The notes under the pieces are model-generated. The model was not told where the DNA came from and ran no database searches. It saw only the letters and a list, made by a program, of their open reading frames with translations. Shown piece by piece: positions 45,055 to 57,430 of a stretch of DNA of 64,000 bases. Source of the DNA: Promerops cafer (lineage: Eukaryota; Chordata; Aves; Passeriformes; Nectariniidae); the NCBI GenBank assembly GCA_013398275.1, contig VZSE01002700.1:1665279-1729278 (forward strand), written 5' to 3'. The first letter of the stretch is position 1, and every line of letters starts with the position of its first letter. A program made the position numbers and the translations under genes.

Positions 45055-46015
45055 TAAGATAGGGAGTTAATTTTCTTCATAGCAGCTCACATAGTGCTGT
45101 GGTTTAGACTGGTGACCAAAACAGTGTATATAACTCACTGATTTTTTAGAGGTTGCTGAGCAATACTTGAACGGCTTCAAAGGCTTTCTCTGTTTCTCAC
45201 TGTCCCCTCCACCAGGGGGAAGGCTGGGAGTGGGTGAGAGGTTGGGAGGAGGTGATGCCTGAAGAAGGCTACCTAGGACAGAAGCTAGACAGAGTTAAAA
45301 GAATAAGGTAGGTACTTATTGAAAGGCCTTCACAGGGTACGCCTTGGGCAGTGCAGGAGTCTCTCAGAGACTACACCCAAGATGGATGACTAACACGTGT
45401 TTTTTGGACAGATATAAGCTTGGTCCATCTGCATATCAGAAGCCAATTTTCTAATTACAGCTTCAGGTAGCAGAGTCCCATTCTCCTGAGCAGAGTCCCT
45501 TCTCTTCTCGCTGCTGTTCTTGGTTGTTTACATTTTTGGGGGCCTGGAAAACAGGGTGTCCTTGAAGTCAAGGCCTAGAGAGAAGTTGTTTTGTCTGAAT
45601 AAAATGGTAAGACAGTAGCTGACAGGCTAGGGAGTTTTGGAGTTTTAGAGTTTTACATTAAAGCAGTACTGATCTGGAAAATATAAGAGTTAAAACTTAA
45701 GGCATCAGAGACACAGCCAGAACTGCTGACCCCAATGGACCAGAGGGGCATTTGATGGACTACATGGTGTCATGTGTTTTACTTAGCAGTAAAACTGGGG
45801 GAATAGTTCAAAGTTCCTCAGAGGCTGGCTGAGCTTGCATGTGCTGGTGGAAAGTGATTGCCCTTGCATCACTTCTTTTGTGGTTTTTTTCTTTCACTTA
45901 TTAAACTGTCTTTATTTTGGCCCATGGTTGTCCTCTAGTTTTTACTTTCCCAATTCTCTCCCCCATCCCACTGCAGGACAAGTGAGTGAGCAGCTAGTGG
46001 ATGCTTAGTTGCAGC
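45055..46015 (+). mobile_element. Avian retroviral solo LTR (outer, interrupted)
   Basis: Left part 45055-45252: GATAGGGAGTTAATTTTCTT, then AGTGCTGTGGTTTAGACTGG, then GGTTGGGAGGAGG. Right part 45708-46015: GACACAGCCAGAACTGCTGA, then AAAACTGGGGG, TTATTAAACTGTCTTTATTT, CAATTCTCTCCCCCATCCCA, and the end ATGCTTAGTTGCAGC. Together they follow, in order, a common bird ERV LTR whose end normally reads into a TTAAACCA-type terminus. Both ends are eroded. No internal retroviral genes lie nearby, so it is a solo LTR. I do not assign a library name. Confidence 0.75.
45253..45707 (+). mobile_element. Second solo LTR nested inside the first
   Basis: A 455-bp insert with the 8-bp terminal inverted repeat TGATGCCT (45253-45260) and AGGCATCA (45700-45707), giving the TG...CA ends expected of a retroviral LTR. 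An AATAAA lies at 45599-45604. The text (GTACTTATTGAAAGGCCTTC, ACACCCAAGATGGATGACTA, GGTCCATCTGCATATC) resembles a bird ERV LTR. Outer-LTR sequence resumes right after it. A target-site duplication is not clear (left flank GGAGG, right flank GAGAC). Confidence 0.7.
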
Positions 46016-46044
46016 ACAGTAGATATGGCATATGCAGTGTGTTT

Positions 46045-46069
46045 GTGTGTATATATATATATATATATA
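46045..46069. repeat. TG/TA dinucleotide microsatellite
   Basis: TGTGTG passing into about ten TA units, just right of the outer LTR. Confidence 0.9.
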
Positions 46070-46079
46070 CTGCTAAAAT

Positions 46080-47604
46080 AAATATAAAACTGAAGAATAT
46101 ATCCTAATGGACGTAAATAGTAAATAGTTCTTAGTTTAGTTTTTTATAAAAAAAGTTAAGGCAGTGACATAACATATTCTACATAAACAGAAAGCCCTTC
46201 AAACTGTGGGGGTAAATTTTAACATGGATAATTTAGACGATAATTCACTGTTATATGGCATTCTTAAATTAAGATTTGATATCTTCTTAAGAACAAGTCT
46301 GAGCCAGTTCTCTGTCAAGTGAATGTCTGTGTCCATGCCTCTCTCTTTCAGCTCCTGAGCCTGCAGCTTTGGAACAACCTGCCTCACTGCCTGTTTTGCA
46401 CTGAGGACATAAAAGGGCAGGATGCATCCTCTTCCTGCAACTCTTTCCTAAGTGCTGTTCTCTAATTCAACCATAAATTACTATACATGATACAGAAACT
46501 ACTGACTGAAATTCTACAGCTGGTGTTAATATAGAGGTCAGAATAGATATGCTCATGCCACTCCTTACTGGCTTTGCAAACTCTGAATTTGTTAAAATGG
46601 ATACTTATGTCTCATACTCAAATAATAACTGAAGAAAACTGATGGCTGTTATTACTATACAAGTTTAGCTCTAGTTTCTCTATTACTCATGCATTGATAT
46701 GAGTGCATGTTTAAATGCATGTTTATTTGAAAAGGTCACACAATAATCATAGCACTAATGCCAGAACAGCCCTTTTGCTGTGAATAAAGGTATTACCGTA
46801 TTTGTAACTGGCTGCAGCTCTACATTCTGGCTAGATAAAGAATCCATTTGTATACAGAAGCTCATGGCCTGAAATTTGAATTTCATCACTGAAAGCAATT
46901 ACAGTATCAGTGCAGTCTCTGCACGTAATCCCTCATTTAGTAATTTAATTAAAAACAAGTAGTACCATGAGCACCAGAACTAATGAAGCTTAGTTTCCAA
47001 TAGAACAGTGTCATGTGGTTGATTGACTTTTAGCTGAGCATGAGGAAGCTTCCGTGTTTCCATAATTCAGGAAAATTTCCTTTTTCTAGTTCAACAGCAT
47101 TAAACATTTTGTATGTCTGTTGCTCCTGATATAATTCAGCATTGCAGGAAGGAAGCAAGTTTGGCTGGGGCAGCTATAACAAGAAAAGGATTCTCAGAAC
47201 TGAGCACACAAAACCCAAACAACCACTGCTTCAAGTATATCAAGCTTGCTTCCTTCATGCAACTCTGAACCATGGGTTCTGTAAAGCATAAACCTGGGCA
47301 AGAAAACCAGGATCAATCAGAGTAGTTAAAAAAATTCCATTTAGAAGTAACAGTTTCTACAGAGCCCATATGCTGGGCTGCATATTCCCAGAGTTCATTA
47401 GTTTCCCAGGACTTGTGTACACAGTACTGGTGAGCATACTTGCCTTATTTATAAGGTTCTTTGGCTGCAGAAGCTCAGCTCTTTTAGGGAACAAAAACAT
47501 GGCTCTAGGAAACTCAGTTTAGGCCCCTGCTTTAAAAATGTATTACCATGCAAAGCTTCAGAGCTGTATTAGAAATGTAACACAAAAAAATTGACCTGCT
47601 GAAA
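46080..47604. other. Intergenic DNA, nothing recognised
   Basis: AT-rich unique sequence with no gene or repeat family that I could support. Confidence 0.6.
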
Positions 47605-48009
47605 TGAGTCCAGAAAAGGCTGCTAAGTTGATCAGAGGGCTGGAGCACCTCATCTATGAAGACAGGCTGAGTTGGGGCTTTTCAGCCTGGAGAAGAGTAC
47701 ATTCCAGTACCTGAATGTGGCTTACAAGAAGGCTGGAGACGGTCTTTTCACAAGGCCATGTAGTGTCAGGACAAGAGGGAATGATTAGATATTGGGAAGC
47801 AATTCTTTACTGTGAGGGTGGTGAGATACTATAACAAGTTTTCCAGAGAAGCTATGGATGCCCCATCTCTGGAGGTGTTCAAGGCCAGGTTGGATGGGGC
47901 TTGGAGTAATCTGGTCTAGTGGAAGATGTCCCTGCCTATGTCAAGGGGATTGAACTAGATGATTTTTAGGGTCTTCCAATGCAAAACTTCTTATGATTCT
48001 ATGATTCTA
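47605..48009 (+). mobile_element. CR1 LINE, 3' end (about 400 bp)
   Basis: It begins GAGTCCAGAAAAGGCTGCTA, then GATCAGAGGGCTGGAGCACC, GACAGGCTGAGTTGGGGCTT, TTTACTGTGAGGGTGGTGAG and TTCAAGGCCAGGTTGGATGG. It ends in ATGATTCTATGATTCTA at 47993-48009. This is the standard CR1 3' region: RT end, 3' UTR and octamer tail. It is 5'-truncated and moderately diverged. Confidence 0.93.
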
Positions 48010-49112
48010 AATGTGAGATAAGGGCTGTATGCTCAAAAGTTCCAGCAACAAAAGGGTCTGGAGGGGGCAGGTACGATGACCCTGGCTTTACTGCACACCT
48101 GAATGAATGTTAGTGTATTCTTCTCAAAAGTTAAACCAATTAAGTATCAGAACTGGGGCTGGTTGGTTACACTGTTCTTCAGGAATTTTATGCAGAACAA
48201 GTGTAAGTTCTGTAGTGAATCCGTGTGCAATTGCTTTCAACTCTTCTCCAAGCGGATGACAGTGCTGTATATGTTCATCCACAATTGCAGCTCAGATGGA
48301 TCACTATGTTTGACATTTCAAAGACTAAAAATGATCTAAAAAATAAACACACTGCAATAATTTTGAAGGCTGATCAGCCTTTTAATGTGGTGTCAGTTGA
48401 CTGTATTTTGTAAATTAGGCAGTGATTTGGTTCGTTATCAATTTTTAGTGGTGTTTAACATCCCTTAACTCATGAAGAAGGCAGCATTGGTAGCCTGAAA
48501 TGTAATGAAGCTTTAATCTACTTGAGAAACAATGACAAGTCTTTTAAAAATTTGGGATGACTTAAGAACTCATGAAAGAGATGCTAACACAGATGCCATG
48601 CCAGGGTGCCTTGTGAGCTTTCAGGCAGTGCTCTGGCAAGTTCCCTCCATCTGCCAGCAGCAATTTTAGTAAGGCATATCTGTTTGAGCAGTGAATCTTG
48701 TTGAAAAAGGGGGAATTCAAACTCAAAGAGGTGATATAGATACAGAGTACCCCTGGATTTGGGACTTAGTTGTTTCACGTCTCCAGCAATGGAAAGTACA
48801 CTCCCAAAAACATTTAACAGAGAACTGGCTTTTGTGGTTTGAGTAGAGGGGAACTCCTTAAGCCTCAGTTTTGAGGAATGAGTATAGTTTTGTTAATGTG
48901 ACTCAGCCAATGTTACTGGTAATCGGAACTGAAACATGTTGTTTCATTGGGTTGAGGGTTTTTTTTTTTAATGTTTTACACATGCCACAGATTTTTTTAG
49001 AGGATTTTTAATTTTATTTTTGAGGGGTTCCAGATCCTAACACAAAAACATAAGAGGCATGATGCTGTAGCATGTATCTACAGAAAGGAATTTTGCTTAG
49101 AAGAGCTGTCTG
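48010..49112. other. Intergenic DNA, nothing recognised
   Basis: Unique sequence between two CR1 elements of opposite orientation. Short frames only. Confidence 0.6.
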
Positions 49113-49875
49113 GATCATAGAATCATAGCATATCCTGAGTAGGAAAAGATCTACAAGGATCACCAAGTCCAGCTCACAACCCTGCAAATGGCCATCCCAA
49201 GAATCACACTGTGTATCTGAAAACATTGTCCAAACCATTCTGGAGCTCTGTCAGGTTTGTGCTCTGACCACTTTCCTGGGAAGCTGTTCTAGAACCCAAC
49301 CACTCTCTGGGTAAAGAATCTTTTCCTGATAGCCAGTGTAAACCTCTCCTGACACAGCCTCAGGCCATTCCTTTGTGTCCTGTCACTGCTCACCACAGAG
49401 GGGAGATCAGTGCCTGCTCCCCCTCTTCCCCTCACAAGGAAGTTGTAACTGCAATGAGGTCTCCCCTCAGCCTCATTTTCTGCTGGCTGAACAGACCAAG
49501 TGATCTCAGCCACTCCTTGTATGGCTTCCCCTCTAGGCCCTTCACCATCTCTGTAGCCCTCCTTTGGATGCCATTACTAAATGTGATAAGATATTGTAAA
49601 AACTTCTGCAGAAGACCTTCCACCAAGATACTGAATGCTTCAGTCAAGGCATTGAAGTCAAGGCACCCTGGGANCTTTGTGTCCTGTCACTGCTCACCAC
49701 AGAGGGGAGATCAGTGCCTGCTCCCCCTCTTCCCCTCACAAGGAAGTTGTAACTGCAATGAGGTCTCCCCTCAGCCTCATTTTCTGCTGGCTGAACAGAC
49801 CAAGTGATCTCAGCCACTCCTTGTATGGCTTCCCCTCTAGGCCCTTCACCATCTCTGTAGCCCTCCTTTGGATGC
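49113..49875 (-). mobile_element. CR1 LINE, 3' part, with internal duplication from assembly
   Basis: The + strand opens with the reversed tail GATCATAGAATCATAG, then CAAGGATCACCAAGTCCAGC, GGTAAAGAATCTTTTCCTGA, GTGTCCTGTCACTGCTCACC and GCCCTCCTTTGGATGC. This is the reverse complement of a CR1 3' region. The true element is about 460 bp (49113 to about 49,575). The remainder is the second copy of a 303-bp duplicated block that restarts after an N. Confidence 0.88.
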
Positions 49876-49977
49876 CATTACTAAATGTGATAAGATATTG
49901 TAAAAACTTCTGCAGAAGACCTTCCACCAAGATACTGAATGCTTCAGTCAAGGCATTGAAGTCAAGGCACCCTGGGA
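49371..49977 (+). repeat. 303-bp perfect direct duplication around a single N
   Basis: 49371-49673 and 49675-49977 read the same base for base, separated only by the N at 49674. The unit starts CTTTGTGTCCTGTCACTGCT and ends AAGGCACCCTGGGA. It covers the inner CR1 part plus about 100 bp of unique flank, so it is not a repeat-family boundary. An unmerged overlap at a contig join is the likely cause. Confidence 0.9.
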
Positions 49978-52767
49978 GTAGGGGTACCCTTGAGGTAGTC
50001 AAGGCTACTCTACTTCTAAGTGATTTTGTCAGAGACAAAAACAACTTAATGAATAGCTTTCAGCACAATACATGAACATGAACATGAAATTGCTGTCCAG
50101 GTATTTTTTTTTCCAGTCTTGCTTTCGTGGAGGTAAAGAGTGTGTTTTGGATTAATTTAATTTACTGGTAAATTTGTCATTTAAATTACTTGACCATAAG
50201 AGAATAGTTCTGTGTGTGGCAGACAGATCTGTGGTAGTGTGGAAACAATTCGAGTTGCCTGGATTGACTATAATTTAAAAGAGAAAAGGTGGATTTGAGG
50301 TCTCTGGAGTGGACAAGCAAATAGAATATGGATTTGATTAGAAATAAAGTGTAGTCTACTCTGCATGTAAGTTATGGGTGTTGACATGGTTGGTTATCCT
50401 CCAGTAAAATTATTAGCACCCGCCATCACCAAGCGAGTTAGGTTTTCCTAAAAAAGCAAGTTGACAATCCTCCTTATTTTTACAGTATTTCCAAATACTG
50501 TAAATATTTAAATATATATGTAAATACTCCTCCATTAAAGGGAGTTTAAACTCTTTATACTTGTGCCATCAAAATGGCTTCATGACCTGTCTTTCAGCCT
50601 TTGAGTTCTACCTTAAGACAGAAAATTTTGTCTTATGTGAGTTCTTACCATATCAAGAAAGACAGTCAGTCAGACTGAAGAAGTCAGCTGCACCAAAACA
50701 GGTTTTCTGAACCAAAAGCCTCACAGGTATTTGAGGGACACATAGGTGCATTTAGGACAAAAATTCTGGCCTCTCTTACACCTGTGTGAACCCAGAGGAA
50801 ATGTCATGAGATGTGTCAGGGATAAGGAAGCAATGCCATACAGGTAAGGAATCTTCTGGATTGCAATGCTGGGACAATGGCTTGCTCATTGTGTGTACAG
50901 CTCCTAAAAGTGATAGCTAATAGTTTCAAATGTACTCTCTCTTTAAAATGGTGAAATAATTACCTGTGGGTAGTGACTATTAGGAAGTATATGAGCAGCA
51001 AATAATTTACTGTTGGCATTATCTAATAATTATCTCTAGACGAAATTGCAAGACTGCAGTGGGTTTAGAGCCCATTTGTGACCCATAAAATATGGGTTAA
51101 AACCTCACATTCCACCACTTGCTTTTGCAATTATTACTGCAAATGGTGGGAAAGTACAAAGCAATCACCAGTGGAAGAGATCTTTTAACTACTATAATTT
51201 CTAAAACTATTAAAAAAGATAGAACTTACCCAAAAACTGGATAGGTGATCTCATTATATTCACCAGTGAGACAACATAAATGTAACTTGTAGTATTAGTT
51301 TAGATAACTTTCCATATTAATCTTCTTCTAAGTGATCATATAATTTTTCTGTCATAAGAGACAATTAAACAGTCTAAGCCTACATTTGGAATGGAAATTA
51401 AGGCAGTAAAGCAAGGTCCAGAAGCCTATCAGGCCACTTATGGGGGAAATTAGAGAGTTTCAGCCATGTCATAAAATAAGTTTTTCTTATAATAAATGTA
51501 AGTGAGAGATGACCATAGTTTCTTCTGTTGATTACAGCAACAATAAGAAAGCTTTCCCACATGAAAAATGGGGACAAAGGCCCTGAAGGAACAGTTTTAA
51601 TGTAGAGTTTGTCAAATTCTTGACAGAGACAATACGTTCTACCAGTCATCGTCAGTAATGTTGAATTGGAGTTCTAAATTTTTGTAATGAAAATGAAACC
51701 TACAGTCAGGGAATATTATGCAAGGGAAATCTTATCACTAGCAGTGCCTCCTACAAGGGATATTCATGCTCTTGGAAAGCTCACACAATGTAAAATTTAG
51801 AGAATGTATCTTGGGACTCGAGATACAATCAAGGAAAATTTAGGAGCCCAGTTCTTGTGCCCTAGTTCTGAGGCTAATTTTCATTTTATTAGATTGGATT
51901 CAACAAGCTACATCTCAGGTCCAAAGACAACTTTAAATACAAAATAGGCTGTAGGCAAAGCATGAGAGAGAGATGTCTGAAACGTTGAAGAGGATGTGTA
52001 AATATTCGAGTGAAAGGCTTTAATCTTAGAGGCATGCTGACTTCAACCAGTAATAACCTTATAAACTCTGATGACTGGAAGCAAAAGTTATTTCCAAACT
52101 ATCTGTGTAAAAACCAAACCAAATCCAGTTGAAACCATAACAAATCCCTGTGCTCCCACTCCCAGCAGAGTGAAAATAAATGAGCTGGTTTATGGCAGAT
52201 GTCTGCCCTTTCATGGAATCTGCATTCCTCTCCCCTCGCCATGCTGCATCCCTATCACTGAGTGGCACTGTGTTATAGGAGATCCACAGGCACACCACAA
52301 GTATGTGCTTGCAAAGCCCCATAATCCAAAGTGGTTACATGCCAATGTCGACTTTCCCTGACTCCACAGAAAAATACTGACCTATTGATGTAAGAAAAAG
52401 TTTCCCATGTCTCCGCCTCTTGAGATCAAAAGTATTTAGAAGAAACTGGCTATGAAGCACAGTGACTTGGCTAATGAATTAATGCTTCTTTCTTTTCTTT
52501 CACAAGAAATTTTGAAAGAGGTGTTACTGGGAAGTACTGAAACAGTAGAAGCATTGAAATTACTTCTTGGAAGTAACTGTAACTCATACTGACCTCACTG
52601 GGAGTGTATTTTATGATAGCATCCCAAGCTACTCAGGTAGGATGAGCCAGGCAGACTCAGCAGGGACCAACATAATCTGTGTAGCTGTGGCTTCTGAAGA
52701 AGAGTCATCTCCTCCAGACTCTGAAGAAAACATGTGAGCACACAGCCACTGTTTCACTGGTGAAGTG
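49978..52767. other. Intergenic DNA, nothing recognised
   Basis: AT-rich unique sequence. The short inverted repeat CAGTATTT/AAATACTG near 50,485 is the only local structure noted. Confidence 0.6.
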
Positions 52768-52840
52768 TATAGGGACAGGTATGGATTTGGTATGGGGATA
52801 GGATAGGTATGGTATGGTATAGGGATACACTATGGATTTG
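52768..52840. repeat. GGTATG-type minisatellite
   Basis: Degenerate tandem copies of GGTATG/GGATAGG/TATGGATTTGG within 70 bases. Confidence 0.75.
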
Positions 52841-54151
52841 GATTTTTTTTTTCTTTTTTTCTGGAAAGGTATCTGACCTGCTCTATTAACAAAGGAGCCC
52901 AGTTCTAATTGAGATATCCTTGAGTTTTGCACAATATCTCATTTGATTGTTATTGCTACATCCTTTCTTGAACCTCTTTGTCTTGAGCGATAGCTCAAAG
53001 GAAAGGCACTTATGTGCCTTGTGAAAGTTTTGTGCCTTGTGAAAGTTTGACAGAGTAATGCCCATCTGCAGCACTAGATACCAGAAACAGTGGATACAGT
53101 ATCTTCAACATGGAATTTTGCTAGGCAGCAAGGAAGAGGGAAGCAGAACGGAGAAGAAAGGAACTGGGATCCCACAGTTTTGTCTGAGCCATTGATGAAT
53201 AATGAGCAGGAATCTCAGGCGTCAGCTGCAGCATCACACATGCTTTACAAAGATCCTTGTTGGGATAGACCTGTCCAAAACACATTACAATAGATGCTGT
53301 CTCTAGTGTCATCAATTACTCCATTACTCTTAAAAACATAAAGGGATTGATATTACCTACTTTAACTTCATCAAAAGAGGGTGAGATGAGGTCAGGTATC
53401 TCTTATCTCTGACACTGTGGTGATGAGTGCAATGAAAACACAGTATCACTGTCCATGCACCACAGTCCTTGTCCTCAAGAGACAATTTCTGGTGCCTCAT
53501 GCTCTAACAATTACTTCCTAGTGGCAATTTGCTATCATTTTTGAACTTTCCTATCCAGAGTTTCAATAAGATAGGAAAAGTTCCCAGTTAAGCTTTGTGA
53601 ACAAAATAGAAACATTTAAAAGCAACACAACCCAAGGACTGCTGAAACCTGAAACAGTGCAACACAAGAGAAAACTGATGCTCTCTGTTTGCAAGTGAAA
53701 GTGACACTTGACTAAACACGTTTCCATGGAGGAGAGAGGGTGGGAGGAACTGACCCTGACATGTATAACAGAGACTTAATAGTCACCTATTCCACCCTCA
53801 TCATCCTGCAGTGCTTTTTTGTCTTTCCCTGTCCAATCTAGCTCTCACAGGAGAATGTGCTCTAGGATCTCCCTAACAGTTTCAACAGCTCCCACAGCTA
53901 TCGGGCACAAATTCCCACAGATGCTGTTTGTCTCCACACTCACTTCAGGGAAGGGAAATGGGGAAATCCTTTCTCCAGAAATGATGCTGTCTTGTCCATC
54001 TAATTGAAAGGACATTGGAAGGCTGCATCATCCATTCCACCTCTCTGACAGAAAGGCATCCTGATCTCTCAGAGATTTTAAGTGCCACAGCTTGGAATGG
54101 GAGAGAGAAAATATTTTCTAGAAACCTTCATCCACAGATAAGGCTCTTTTC
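52841..54151. other. Intergenic DNA with one short tandem duplication
   Basis: Unique sequence except for the exact tandem duplication of an 18-mer at 53013-53048. No gene was supported. Confidence 0.6.
53013..53048. repeat. 18-bp exact tandem duplication
   Basis: TGTGCCTTGTGAAAGTTT occurs twice head to tail (53013-53030 and 53031-53048). Confidence 0.95.
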
Positions 54152-54178
54152 TTTTTTTTTTTTTTTTTTTTTTTTTTT
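54152..54178. repeat. Poly(T) run
   Basis: 27 consecutive T's; homopolymer without an attached retroelement body that I can recognise. Confidence 0.9.
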
Positions 54179-56990
54179 GGTAGGGAGGGTTTGGGGTGCA
54201 TGTTTTTTCAGATTTACATTTAATTTTTACACTGGAGTTTTAAAATGGGCTGAGAATACAAATTTGGCAATACTAAGGTAGTCTTCCAAATACTTTGCGG
54301 CAAAAAAAAGTCTGAAGATATTAAAATATCTAGTTAATTTCCAGAATTCTTCATTTACTACAATCTTATTGCTACTTTTCAAACAGCAAGAACTCTCAGC
54401 TTTTCAAATCAACAAACCTAATTATTTTCTTTGGAATGAAATACTATAATTCATCTGGTTTCCCAAGAATATTATACTCACATGATTGTGCTCTGTCGTC
54501 ATTTGGGTATGCACACATTGTCAGGCATGTATGCATACCTATCTTCACTCTTCATGATAATAGCTACAAATATGTTACCCAATTTTAATGCTATTTGATA
54601 AGTTGCTACATTTGTACAAGCATTGTAGAGTGAAGTGGTTATAGAAATCAGCAGGAGTTCTATTCCTTCCCCAGAGGACTGAAAGGCTGCAGTGCAAGAG
54701 CTGACACTACAGGTAATTCACACAGGAGCTGAGCCTGAAAATATAAATTCTTAACAAATGAGATATCGTCTACTCTGCTGGTTTTGGAATGACAAGAAAA
54801 CCAGTTGATAACTTCTTTGAGAAACAAGTCTCTGCTACAGGGAATCTTGGGACCATTTCATCTTTCTTGAACATGGCCATCTTTCCTTTCCAGAACCCTG
54901 AATGGCACTTGGGTTTGGCTTCCTTTTAGAGCTAGTAACACATCCTTTAACATAGGACAAAAAAAATCCTGTTAGTAATGGGCTCACTCCTTCCATATTA
55001 TCCTAAGACCCTGGCCATTATTCCAGTTCCACTCCCAGATAAACTCTCAGGGCAGGGTTATTAATTTGCCGAATGGTAGCATCAAATATTAGAACATTAG
55101 TTCCTGGTGGAGTTCTGTGTTGGAGCTCAGCCTCCTACTTCAGTTTCCCCTTTATCTGTAGCATTGGTTTAAATGTGCTTGCTTGGTAGCAGTATTGCCA
55201 CACTGTGCATGTGCATGGACACCACAACATTGACTGCATTTTCCTGTGGCCACATCTCAGCAGAAAGCAGCTGATGCTTCAGACTAGGGAGCACTTGAGG
55301 GCAGAAAGGAGATTTGTGATACTGAAATAAATAGTTTATTTGGGGGTTGAGGGACAGTGTTGACCACAGATCTCTGTCCGAAAGGTTTCAACACACTGTC
55401 TAGAGAGAGACTTTTTCTTCCCTTGTATTTCTGAAATTTCTGCCAATTCCTTTACTTCACATGCCGTTCTCACCTTCCAACAGCTGACCTTTTCTCTTCC
55501 CATTCAGCTCCCTATTTAACAAGGCTCTCTCCCTCCCTTTTGTCATCCAAGGATGTACAGCCACTTGGCAAACTGTGTGACATCAAAGCTGTGTGTGAGA
55601 CTTAGGGAGGTCTGATTTCTGGCTCCATTAGGTCAGCACAGACCGGTTCAATATTCTTCAGATACCAAGCTGGCTCACTCTTCTGCATAGAGCTGGCAAA
55701 GAAATGTTCCCTCCCTCTCCTCTTCATTTTATGTGCACATTAAAAGTATCCATGACCAAATCAAAAATTGTGCAGCTGTTTCAATAGCTGCAAAACTGCT
55801 TAGAACAGAGAGCCCAGAGTATAGAGAAAGAGACCTTTGTGAATTGAACACTCTCTGAACTAACTTGTTTGTGAAAACCCATGTATAATTAAAGCCTCTC
55901 TTGTTAGTGAACGGAGCCATACTTAAATACACACAATGTATATCTTTATTTCCAGCTCAAAATTTTTTATGGGACATTTTCCAGCAATGCGAATTATGTG
56001 GCTTTGGCAACTGCAGTGCATCATCATCATCATCATTCAAACAGTGGAGCTCCCTGCTTCATTATGAGCATCTTTCCCCTAAAATACTTTTTGATGGACT
56101 GCAGTATAGGCAGTCTAGACCTGAACTGCATAATAAATGGATGCTATGATTCCTCTAATGGCAAGGTCCTTTTTCCCACTGCAAATGGAGATGTAATTCA
56201 GATGCACACTATCTCACCCTTTGCATGCTGAGAGACAAAATAAACAGCAGCATTCATTTGTCTGTTTCCATTTCCCTTACCAAAAAGTCAACTTCCAAAG
56301 AAAATGTTTACCAAAACATTTCCCCGAACAATCTGAATAATATTTTAATGGACCACTTACTTAGTTAGTATCTAATTAAATTTTGCATCATGAAGAGCAT
56401 AGTCAAGTCACTGTGGTATTGTGAATAAGGTTTCAATAAAAAAATACAGAATAAAAGAAATCTGCAAAATAACCACCATTAAACTAATGAGTAAAAATTC
56501 AGCAGCTATAATAAAATCCACCAGAGAACAAATAAACTGCAAACAACCATATTACCAAACAATATTACTCAGGTTTCATCTTGTTCCCTCATGCATCCCG
56601 GCACAGAACAGGGAAAAAAATAAATACTCAGAGGAGAACATTTTGATGGAAGGGCCAAACACACGTACACAGAGAGATGCAGTAAACACTAGCAGCTGCA
56701 TGGCTTAAGGTACATAATAGTATAACATCTCTTAATTAAAAAATGAATTAATTGTTGTGAGTATATTTCTCTTGACAAAGCACATCTTCTCTTCCATAGA
56801 ATGTAATTGTTAACACATTTAAAAAATAAACTCAGTTATTTTGACAGTTATACTTGTAATGCAAGGACATAAAATTAAGGAAGCAAGCAATCAGTCTTCC
56901 TCTTTCACTTGAACTTGGGCTTATCACACCACACCTGGATCCTATAAATATTTTCCTAAAGGTTGCTTGGTTTCTGCACCTCTACACAAC
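54179..56990. other. Intergenic DNA, one candidate conserved segment
   Basis: Mostly nothing recognised. The segment at about 55,950-56,240 is repeat-free and of balanced composition. It carries a short CAT trinucleotide run (56018-56037) and octamer-like or homeobox-like cores (CATAATAAATGG, TGCAAATGGAGATGTAATTC). It is a candidate conserved element only. Confidence 0.35.
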
Positions 56991-57430
56991 CCAATTCAGC
57001 AACAGACATCCATAATACTAAGCTTGAGCTGCGACACCGAAATCGATCCTCACGCGCCTAAGTGCTTTGCTGTGAAGGGGACTGCTATAAGACCATTGCC
57101 CTGTCACTCCACATAGAGTGATTTCCCTGCTGTGCAGTATAACTCTGTAAATGTAATCTGTTCAGTGCTCCAAATAAATACCTCCACTGGAACATTCACC
57201 TAGGGCTTATTTGTGACGTGTGTGGACGTTATTTATTAGAAAATTTAAACGTTATTGCAGCCAATTAGAAAAGCACTTTTTATTACTTGCAGCCTTTGCT
57301 GCTGCCAGTGCCCCACGTCCTCCCCCTTGACACCACCATTATATACTGGCTCACTTAAAAGGCACAGCCAGCAAGTGTGCCCAGCTCTGCAAAGGACTTC
57401 TGTCACCTGAGCCCTAGGCATGCTGATAGG
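56991..57430. other. Candidate conserved non-coding element
   Basis: A repeat-free 430-bp stretch containing rare-in-context CpG text (GCGACACCGAAATCGATCCT, CACGCGCC) and TGACGTG. It also has the homeobox-like cores CCAATTAG and TTTATTAC, and a TATATA near 57,341. Its composition stands out from the AT-rich flanks. No open frame of note. Enhancer or promoter activity is inference only. Confidence 0.35.

Noticed and set aside
49373..50075. Overlapping 132- and 144-codon frames on + and 102-codon frame on -
   Set aside because: They lie in the CR1 fragment and its artefactual duplicate around the N; the repeated protein text is a copy of the same DNA.
50485..50502. Inverted repeat CAGTATTT/AAATACTG
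   Set aside because: Short and in AT-rich DNA, so expected by chance.
56018..56037. CAT run read as a His repeat in an 82- or 77-codon frame
   Set aside because: Simple repeat in non-coding DNA without other coding signs.
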